Shown here: positions 44,052 to 52,430 of the stretch, one piece after another | Layout of the letters: each line of letters begins with the position of its first letter | How positions within the stretch are numbered: the stretch's first letter is position 1 | DNA from: Uranotaenia lowii | Lineage: Eukaryota; Arthropoda; Insecta; Diptera; Culicidae | DNA length: 64,000 nucleotides | Direction: 5' to 3' | Assembly (NCBI RefSeq): GCF_029784155.1 | Contig: NC_073693.1 | Span: forward strand, 150,662,843 to 150,726,842 | Program-made: the position numbers and the translations under genes | Notes under the pieces: generated by a model | Told to the model about the DNA's origin: nothing | Seen by the model: only the letters and a program-made list of their open reading frames with translations | Database searches by the model: none

Positions 44052-46023
44052 CCCTCATCCGCATTAGAGTGTCATTTTGACACTATTTCAAGTTTGAAGG
44101 CTTATAACTTTTTTCAGAAGCTTCAAAAAACAAAAATTTCTTCGGGGACCCTAAATGAATTCAAAAGTTCTTTAATTTTGCATCTTTACTTTATTTTTGG
44201 ACGAATCCTGAAAGCCTGGACAAAAAAACTCCCTTTTCCGACTTAGAGTGTCATTTTGACACTCCAAAAGTAAAATCCATTTAAGTCGTTTGAATTATTA
44301 TGAACTTCATATAAAACTTATATCAATAGAAACCTTGTAATGTCAGTAAAATATGTTTAGAACATTATATATAGCTAAAGCTTCTAGTTTTTTCGTTATT
44401 CAGCATGAAAGAAAAAAAATCCGAAAAAACATGCCTCAGCAAAACTGCTGTAGTTCATATATTACACGTTCAAAAAAATATTTGCCTGATACATATGAAA
44501 GCTGAAGTTAATGTCTACATCATGGAATAAAGAAATATTTTTTCAAATTTTTTTGGAAGAAATGGTCACAAAAAGTTCAAAAAAGTGGTCTGAAAAACCT
44601 ACTTTTCATTCGATTGCTAGTAAATACTGTTTGAGCGATGGTAGAGTTTTTTAAAAAATATGACTACAAACTTTATTCAAATTCTAACATTTTGCTGTCT
44701 TTAGATTTTCGATGCAACAAAAATTGAATTTACTGGAATTTTTCAAAGTTGACTACTTTGCGCGATTTTTTCACTAATTGAAATTTCATCTGTTTTTGTG
44801 GTCCACCGTCAGGTTGTAAACGGATTTTCAGTGTTGTCTCGCCGTTTGAAGCAATCAAAACTATATTCATTGAAAAGGGAATTTAATCTACATTCTAGTG
44901 AGGTGCAACAATTTACGCTGTGAGATTTCACAAAAATATGAAAATTATAAACGTAAAATCATTCCTAAATTTCTAGAACCACAAGCAGCGCATCCAGCAA
45001 AACGTGTTTGTTTGCTCTCCGAGTAGGTACAGTGGGTGGTGATTTGGTTAGAGAGCGAAGCCGACAGACGAAATAATGATGCGTGTCGTGCGTTTCTTGG
45101 TTGGAAATTTTCTATTGACAGGAGTTCACGTTTGCTTGTCACGACACGCATCATTATTTCGTCTGTCGGCTTCGCTCTCTGACCAAATCACCACCCACTG
45201 TACCTACTCGGAGAGCAAACAAACATGTTCTGCTGGACGCGCTGCTTGTAGTTCTAGAAATTCAGGAATGATTTTACGTTTATAATTTTCATATTTTTGT
45301 TAAATCTCACAGCGTAAATTGTTGCACCTCACTAGAATGTAGATTGAATTCCCTTTTCAATGGATATAGTTTTGATTGCTTCAAACGGCGAGACAACACT
45401 GAAAATCCGGGTACAACCTGACGGTGGACCACAAAAACAGATGAAATTTCAATTAGTGAAAAAATCGCGCAAAGTAGACAACTTTGAAAAATTCCAGTAA
45501 ATTCAATTTTTGTTGCATCGAAAATCTAAAGACAGCAAAATGTTAGAATTTGAATAAAGTTTGTAGTCATATTTTTTAAAAAACTCTACCATCGCTCAAA
45601 CAGTATTTACTAGCAATCGAATGAAAAGTAGGTTTTTCAGACCACTTTTTTGAACTTTTTGTGACCATTTCTTCAAAAAAAACTTGAAAAAATATTTCTT
45701 TATTCCATGACGTAGACATTAACTTCAGCTTTCATATGTAGCAGGCAAATATTTTTTTGGACGTGTAATAAATGAACTACAGCAGTTTTCCTGAGGCATG
45801 TTTTTTCGGATTTTTTTTCTTTCATGCTGAATAACGAGAAAACTAGAAGCTTTAGCTATATATAATGTTTTAAACATATTTTACTGACATTACAAGGTTT
45901 CTAGTGATATAAGTTTCATTGTAATCGGTTAGATATAAAAAGAGTTATGATGATTTTAGCTTGGAGTGTCAAATTGACACTCCTAGTGCTGATTAGGGTA
46001 ATGAAATCTAATGCGGATGAGGG
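44052..46023. mobile_element. piggyBac-like foldback element with TTAA target
   Basis: It is flanked by TTAA at 44048-44051 and 46024-46027, and both ends read CCCTCATCCGCATTAGA inward. The whole element is one long inverted repeat. The arms 44052-45090 and 45141-46023 stay highly similar over most of 0.9-1.0 kb and meet at a 50-bp spacer flanked by GTGTCGTG and CACGACAC. The word GTGTCA(T/A)(T/A)TTGACAC also occurs near both ends. TTAA plus a CCC start is the piggyBac signature. There is no transposase, and the two 69-codon frames near the centre are mirror images. Confidence 0.85.
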
Positions 46024-46279
46024 TTAAATAAACAAATTAAACAAAGAAATCGGAGACACATAAGTATCCCTTTTCAAAAACGCTTAAATTCACCCTCATC
46101 TTAATATGATTCGCATCACCAAAAAAGTTTACTTCTTTAGAGCGGCTGACCAAGCACAAATAACAACACTAGCATTATTTCAATTTTGCATTTAAAAAAC
46201 CTGAACACCCCTTATTTTGAAGGTGTGTGTGTGTGTAGAATGTGGCTCCTATTTTGATTTTGGAATTCACTCTTCAGTT

Positions 46280-47188
46280 CACTATGGGGTTTGAGGCGGC
46301 AAAAAGTCAAAAACTGAACTTTATCGGATCACTTCTTAATTTTTACTTGTTTATAACTTTATATTTAACGAAGATATTCCCAGTTTTTTAACTCATTTCT
46401 TGGAAACTGAACGCACCACAGACATCAGACTTTGAAAAATTGAAAAATTTATATGATGAAGAAAAAATTTCAAAGCACATATATTTCTATGAAAAACATT
46501 TTTTTCTCAAATTTAAAGTACACCATATGAAAGCTTATACGAAAAACTTTCATTTGAACCATTCATAGTTATTACACACTAAATTGATCTATGATAAAAA
46601 TGAGTAAATAATTTTTTTTTTCCAAATGTCAAAAACTTTAAAGCCTTGCCAAAAAAAATCCCCGCATTTCCCCATACTCTTTTCACTATCATGATCTAGT
46701 TTAAAGTCCTTATAAATACAATGAAAGAGATTCCAGGCACCTTAAATCATCGTTTTTTGAGTGATAGTCAAATAAAGCTGAAAATATCATGCAAATGGGT
46801 AATTTTTACCCATTCATGAGTATAAATTCAACAAAGTTGATGTTGGTTTGTCAAAAAAAATGTAAGTCATGATTGATCAATCATTTCACACATTTTTCTC
46901 TTAAGTTTCATGAAATGTCTTGATGTTATTTATCATTTAATGATCAATTAGTCCAAAACCAAAAAATTTCGGACTTATTGATTGAGTTTTCAAAAGAAAT
47001 AAAAAGTAGGGTTAAATATAACACCAAGCATCGTACTTTAAAAGTTATTTATACAAAATTTTTGTAAGAATTTATTTAAAGTTAGTTAAAATAGTAATTT
47101 TGAAACAAAATTTTCAAAAATAACAAAATAGTCTAAAACACCTAATCATACTTTTTGCCGCCTCATTGTATGGAACTGCCCTATAGTG
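46280..47188. mobile_element. Transib-like MITE, 909 bp
   Basis: The left end is CACTATGGGG and the right end, in reverse complement, CACTATAGGG. Both have GAGGCGGCAAAAAGT a little further in. The pentamer CAGTT flanks exactly (46275-46279 and 47189-47193), and copy B of the DD37E element shows the uninterrupted TTCAGTTGTCAAAATG site. CACWATG plus a 5-bp TSD fits Transib. There is no coding content. Confidence 0.78.
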
Positions 47189-47199
47189 CAGTTGTCAAA

Positions 47200-48107
47200 A
47201 TGCCGTCCAAGGAAGAAGAGCAGCGTATCAAAATTTTGCTCGCGCATTGCTCGAAATTCCGAACTACTGGCACGCAAAATCGCTAAAAGTTGCCAAATCA
47301 ACCGTTACAAATGTAATTAAAGTGTTTGGGAAACGTTTGTCGACAGCCAGGAAGTCTGAATCGGGGGGAAATCGAAAACCGAAAGCCGCTGAGACGACAA
47401 AGAGAGTTGCACTTAGTTTCAAGTGAAACCCTAACATCTCTCTCCAAGATGACGCAAATAAGCTGGGTGTCTCGTCTACAACCGCGTATCGAGCCAAAAA
47501 CGAGCCGAACTATCGACTTACAAGGAAGGAGTGACTTCAAATCGCGATGATAAACAAAATACGACGGCCAAAGCGCGATCCCGGAGGCTGTACACGACAA
47601 TGCTGACGAAGTTTGACTGCGTGGTAATGAACGACGAATCATACGTCAAAGCCGACTACAAGCAGCTCCCGGGACAGGAGTTTTATACGGCAAGAGGAAG
47701 GGGAAAGGTAGCAGATATTTTCAAGCACATGAAACTGTCAAAGTTCGCGAAGAAATATCTGGTTTGGCAAGCCATCTGTACCTGTGGCTTGAAAAGCAGC
47801 ATTTTCATAGCTTCCAGGACTGTCCACCAAGAAATTTACGTGAAAGAGTGTTTGAATAAACGTCTGCTGCCTTTCCTGAAGAAACATGGTTGTTCTATAC
47901 TGTTTTCGCCGGATTTGGCATCTTGCCATTACGGTAAAAAGCCATGGAGTGGTACGCCGCCAACAACGTGCAGGTGGTTCCCAAGGACAGAACCTTCCCA
48001 ACACGCCAGAACTCCGCTCAATTGAGAAATACTGGGCTTTTGTCAAGCGGAACCTAAAGAAGACCAAAAAAACTGCTAAGGACGAGCAGCAGTTCAAGGC
48101 AAACTGA
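47200..48107 (+). pseudogene. DD37E transposase, copy A, frameshifted
   Basis: It begins MPSKEEEQRIKILLAH, the same start as copy B. The N-terminal helix-turn-helix portion is broken by frameshifts and a stop before 47530. An open block (47531-48025) holds DCVVMNDESYVKADY, where the first catalytic Asp region is altered to NDE, and SPDLASCHYGKK, which carries the second Asp. A frameshift near 47945 moves the last block (TPELRSIEKYWAFVKRNLKK, with the catalytic Glu) to another frame. It is inactive. Copy B, with the same layout, gives the spacing that classifies the family. Confidence 0.85.
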
Positions 48108-48248
48108 TGGCAGGGGTTAAGCGTATTTTTTTCTGAATTTTATGCTAACTTAACTTGAAAAAGATATTTAATTTGATTTTTTAAATAAACGATTTCTCCG
48201 ATTTACACGTGTTTTCCCTTGACCAAATTTTGACCGTATCACCCTTTA

Positions 48249-49720
48249 TGATACTAAGTACCCCTACGCCATTAAGGCCACCTGAGGCCTCTGGTCATAA
48301 TTCCCATCTGGACCTGCATCTAAGGCTGTACCCGAGATGGGAGACCAAGTCCGCGCTTAAGCGCTCATCGGCTAACTCAATTTCAAGTCAAAACTCCTGC
48401 ATATATACATATACTCTGCCTCTTGTTACGATTCAAGACTAAGGACCTCACCTCTGACGACTCGAGGTCCGGCCTTTACTCGCAACTTGAGGCTCGCTTG
48501 GTTTCCTCGGGATTTACGAAAAACTACTCGGATGATTCTCGGCTAAGATGTCATTCTACACCGACTCGAGTGACTCACCCACCGACGTACGTGAAATCAC
48601 TCTACCCGAGAATATTTCGCGGCGTAAATACTCTTCCCCCTACGAGTTTGACTGCGGAGAAGGTCATGTTTTATCCCCACAGCCTCCGTCGCAGAGGGAG
48701 ATCCCTGGGGGTATCCTACATACAGACGCGCAACGTACCAGGCAGCTCAGCATACGCAGAAGGTATAGTCTTATCTTTGTATGCTTTACTGCCAGGATCG
48801 GACGCACATTACTCAGATGCTCCCCGAAGAAGGAGTCACCCTACACCGGTCGCCGACTGGTGCTGGTTCCAACTCCTCGAACAGTTGAACACCACGTGCT
48901 CTGGTGTCTCTATTATGTCACCACAGGTTGGGCAGAATGGCGAGGCCACGTGTCCTAACCGATGGTGGTACTGCATGAAGCAACCGTGACCAGTCAAGAA
49001 TTTTGTCATGCAGAAATCCACCTCTGCATGTCTCCGGTCCATCCAAGGTCCGATGTTAGGGATCAAGCGATGGGTCCACCGGCCACCTTCCGAGCTGTCC
49101 GACTGGTGCTGCCAGTAGAACATCGAGGCCTGTCTGGCATGTCTCTGAACATCGGGCATGTGCCTGTGCTCGTAGCAGAAGATATCTTCCTCTAGCACGA
49201 CCGAGATGGGCATGACCCCCGTCACAACATCAGCAACTACCGAGGACACCGTTCGGTATGCACTGATTACTCGCAGGTTCATCAGCCGCTGCACATTGCA
49301 GAGCTTTTGACACTGTCTACTCAAGGCTGCCTTCCAGTCTGTCACTCCGTACCGCAAAATGGACGAGGTCACACTCGCCAGGACCCTCCTTCTAATGCAG
49401 CGGATCGCCGAGTTATTCGACATGGCCCGTGAGAGGGCTGCTGTCGCCATTTCCGCTCTTTTACTGGCGTAGTCGACGTGGGCCGTAAAGGTCAACCGGT
49501 CGTCGATCATCACCCCCAGGTACTTGATCGCACGCTTAGACTCGATTGCGCACGGTCCAGCTGCAATCGTAACTGATTGTGCTGAAATCATGTTGGTGAT
49601 CAACCCCATCTCGGTCTTGTGGTGACGCAAGCTCTTGGAGCGCATCCAACTTTTCACCTTCTCAATAGCTACTGTGGCGAGTAGCTGGATCTCTCCGGTT
49701 GATTTGTTTTTCTTGGGGCT
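48249..49720 (-). mobile_element. R1-clade LINE, 5'-truncated
   Basis: A minus-strand fragment containing the post-RT part of R1 ORF2 and about 580 bp of 3' sequence. Its 3' end abuts the right end of DD37E copy A at about 48249. Plus-strand frames of 77-188 codons between 48209 and 49195 are antisense shadows. The 5' junction is near 49720. No clear TSD was seen. Confidence 0.7.
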
Positions 49721-49726
49721 CCCCAA
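48836..49726 (-). pseudogene. R1-like ORF2 C-terminal fragment
   Basis: Open for 296 codons. It contains IKYLGVMIDDRLTFTAHVDY (post-RT thumb), a TSSILRYGVTDW motif, ISAYRTVSSVVADVVTGVMP, RLIPNIGPW, a FLTGHGCF motif and a C-terminal CX2CX8HX4C knuckle (CPTCGDIIETPEHVVFNC). These features and their order match the R1 clade. The endonuclease and catalytic RT core are absent because of 5' truncation. Confidence 0.8.
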
Positions 49727-49822
49727 ATGGAAACCATGTATTACAATTTAGATTGTACAAATGCATGATACAGGCCATTAAGATTTTTGGTAGGAACGAA
49801 TCTCGATATTTTCCACATTATG
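49722..49822 (-). pseudogene. short fragment of another LINE reverse transcriptase
   Basis: The minus frame reads IMWKISRFVPTKNLNGLYHA followed by FVQSKL and a stop. This resembles the post-catalytic segment seen in many LINEs (...FVPTK.LLNLYYALI.S.L.YG). It sits between the R1 fragment and the 806-bp foldback and is only about 30 codons long. The clade is unknown. Confidence 0.4.
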
Positions 49823-49830
49823 CTGTGTAT

Positions 49831-50636
49831 TAGACTGAGTCGATTTGGGGTCATTTTTGAATTTCTCAAACCCTGGGGTCTTAAAAGCTTCGTTTTGGTC
49901 CAAAACTCATCCATGATTTTTTTCAGAATGTTTAAGTAACGTTCACTTGAGAAAATTTTGAGTTTTAGGTTTGTATGGGAAAATTGATTATTTTGTACTG
50001 AAAAATCATCATCATTTTTGTTTTTTCTGTGCAACGAAGCCTGCTAATGGATTTTGTGCCAATTTATAAATTCTTCATAGGAAATTATCCGCTGAACAAC
50101 TTTGTCGAAGAGCGTAAATTCGTATCTAATCAGACAAAAAAGTTATCAGTGATTTAACAGGGGTGTGTCTTTTGGCATTGATAAACAATAAATTCAATTG
50201 ACACCACTGCTTGTGCCCCGTGAACTATTGCATGAAAAGTAGTCATGGAATACCCAGCAGTGGTGTCTATTGAATTTATTGTTTATCAATGCCAAAAGAC
50301 ATACCCCTATTAAACAGCTAATAACTTGTTTGTCTAATTAGATACAAAGTTACGCTCTTCGACAAAGTTGTTCAGCGGAAAATTTCCTTTGAAGAATTTA
50401 TAAATTTGCACAAAATCTATTCGCAGGCTTTGTTGCACAGAAAAAACAAAACAAATGATGATTTTTCAATACAAAATAATCAATTTTCCCATACAAACCG
50501 AAAACTCCAAATTTACTCACATAAACGTTACTTGAAAATTCTGCAAAAAATCATGGATGAGTTTTGAACCAAAACGAAGCTTTTAAGACCCCAGGGTTTG
50601 AGAAATTAAAAACTGACCCAAAATCGACTCGGTCTA
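49831..50636. mobile_element. 806-bp foldback MITE with 8-bp TSD
   Basis: The ends are TAGACTGAGTCGATTTGGGG and, in reverse complement, TAGACCGAGTCGATTTTGGG. The arms of about 370 bp run to a centre near 50215-50255. CTGTGTAT flanks at 49823-49830 and 50637-50644. An 8-bp duplication suggests a hAT-type (or P-type) mover. It is non-coding. Confidence 0.8.
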
Positions 50637-50644
50637 CTGTGTAT

Positions 50645-51577
50645 AGCCAGTTTGCCTTGAACTGCTGCTCGTCCTTAGCAGTTTTTTTTGTCTTCTTTAG
50701 GTTCCGCTTGACAATAGCCCAGTATTTCTCAATTGGGTTGAGCTCTGGCGTGTTGGGTGGGTTCTTGTCCTTGGAAACCACCTGCACGGTGTTGGCAGCG
50801 TACCACTCCATGGCCTTTTTACCGTAATGGCAAGAGGCCAAATCCGGCCAAAACAGTACGGAACAACCGTGTTTCTTCAGGAAAGGCAGCAGACGTTTAT
50901 TCAAACACTCTTTCACGTAAATTTCTTGGTTGACAGTCCTGGAAGCTATGAAAATGCTGCTTTTCAAGAAACAGGTACAGGTACAGGGTACAGGCTTGCC
51001 AAACCAGATATTTCTTCGCGAACTTTGACAGTTTCATGTGCTTGAAAATATCTGCTACTTTTCCCCTTCCTTTTGCCGTATAAAACTCCTGTCCCGGAAG
51101 CTGCTTGTAGTCGGCTTTGACGTATGTTTCGTCGTCCATTACCACGAAGTCAAACTTCGTCAGCATCGTCGTGTACAGCCTCCGGGATCGCGCTTTGGCC
51201 GTCTTTTTTTGTTTATCATCGCGATTTGGAGTCACTACTTTCTTGTAAGTCGATAGATAGTTCGGCTCGTTTTTGGCTCGATGCGCGGTTGTAGACGATA
51301 CACCCAGCTTATTTGCGTCATCTTGGAGAGAGATGTTAGGGTTTCGCTTGAAACTACCGGCAACTCTCTTTGTCGTCTCAGCGGCTTCCGGTTTTCGTTT
51401 CCCCCCCGATCCAGACTTCCTGGCTGTCGACAAACGTTTCCCAAACACTTTAATAACATTTGTTACGGTTGATTTGGCAACTTTTAGCGATTTTGCCAGC
51501 TTTGCCTGTGAGTTGCTCGGATTTTCGCGATGCGCGAGCAAAATTTCGATACGCTGCTCTTTTTCCTTGGGCGGCAT
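50645..51577 (-). pseudogene. DD37E transposase, copy B, one frameshift
   Basis: The start is MPPKEKEQRIEILLAH (51577). The N-terminal part has helix-turn-helix character (SQAKLAKSLKVAKSTVTNVI) and a second DNA-binding segment (ISLQDDANKLGVSSTTAHRA). The catalytic core has DFVVMDDETYVKADY, WPDLASCHYGKKAMEWYAAN and TPELNPIEKYWAIVKRNL, with exactly 37 residues between the second Asp and the Glu, which defines DD37E. A CAGGTA-type microsatellite expansion at about 50968-50993 shifts the frame between the first and second catalytic residues. The last residues are lost at the foldback junction. Inactive but recent-looking. Confidence 0.88.
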
Positions 51578-51730
51578 TTTGACAACTGAAGAGTGAATTC
51601 CAAAAACAAAATAGGAGCAACATACTATACACACACACCTTCAAAATGAGGGGTGTTCAGGTTTTTTAAATGCAAAATTGAAAGAAATACGTCAAGTTGC
51701 TATTGACCAAATTTTGACCGTATCACCCTT
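50645..51730 (-). mobile_element. DD37E mariner/Tc1 element, copy B
   Basis: The 5' terminal repeat lies at the right edge (reverse complement AAGGGTGATACGGTCAAAAT, then TTGGTCA), next to TA at 51731-51732. Its sequence is the inverse of copy A's right end. The 3' side is lost at about 50645. It is oriented opposite to copy A. Confidence 0.8.
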
Positions 51731-51732
51731 TA

Positions 51733-52418
51733 GATTTGGCCTTTGAAAATTTTCTAAAATTCAATTTGGTGTGATTCAATTTGGTTTTTAGAAATTCGTA
51801 AAATGAGGAAAAATAATGGAATAGAAAACTTGTATAACTTTTATTCGCAGTATTCAAAATTACTTGAAGTCTTGAGAAGCATTGAGAGGAACAAGGGAAA
51901 AAAATTAATTGATGCTGAAATTGGTTTCTTGAAGAATATTCCATACCAGCAACATTTGTAATGACATGAAGGATTTTTTTAAACCAAAATTTTTTGTAAT
52001 ATAGTAGAGGATATAACATTTTAGATTTGTATTGCTATTAGCAATTTGCTAATTCTGTGGACCATCGTGAGAGGTTAACACATGGTTAACATGGTGTCCA
52101 ACTTGTCGATGTATAAAATTAGTATTCGATGTATTAATCCTGAAGTTAAAATAATTCGTTTCAAACTCTGTTCGTAATAAGTTACACTTCTTGGTAAAAT
52201 CCCATTCTGAAGACGAGGTAGGGTTGTCAAGTTTAGAGTTTTAATACAAAAGATTAATTAAGTTATGAAATTATTTTATCGGCTATATTGGTGAAATGTT
52301 ATATTCTATGAGAAAGAATATTTAAGAATTGAAAGATTATAGACGGATAGAAGATTAGAATAAGGTGAAAGATGTTGAAAATGAGCGGAAGGGTAATTTT
52401 AATTTGAAAAACTTCTAT
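51733..52418 (+). repeat. Repeat B, copy 3, left part, with hairpin
   Basis: It shares GAAGAATATTCCATA, GTAATGACATGAAGGATTTTTT and GTTACACTTCTTGGTAAA with copies 1 and 2. At its right side an inverted repeat begins (GAATTGAAAGATTATAGACG GATAGAAG), matched beyond the Penelope-like insertion at 55031-55120. Repeat B resumes at 57646. Confidence 0.5.
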
Positions 52419-52430
52419 CCGTCTGTAATA

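Larger units (their letters stand above)
46170..48246 (+). mobile_element. DD37E mariner/Tc1 element, copy A
   Basis: The right end TTGACCAAATTTTGACCGTA, then TCACCCTT, is a terminal repeat shared with copy B, followed by TA. The 5' UTR (from TTTCAATTTTGCATTTAAAA, with a (GT)n run) also matches copy B. The outermost left terminal repeat is lost. A 909-bp Transib-like MITE sits in the 5' UTR. The transposase frame is broken. Confidence 0.8.

Noticed and set aside
44945..45285. Two 69-codon mirror-image frames
   Set aside because: They come from the two arms of the TTAA foldback. No start context or domain.
48423..48989. Plus-strand open frames of up to 188 codons
   Set aside because: They are antisense to the R1 fragment on the minus strand and show no protein features of their own.
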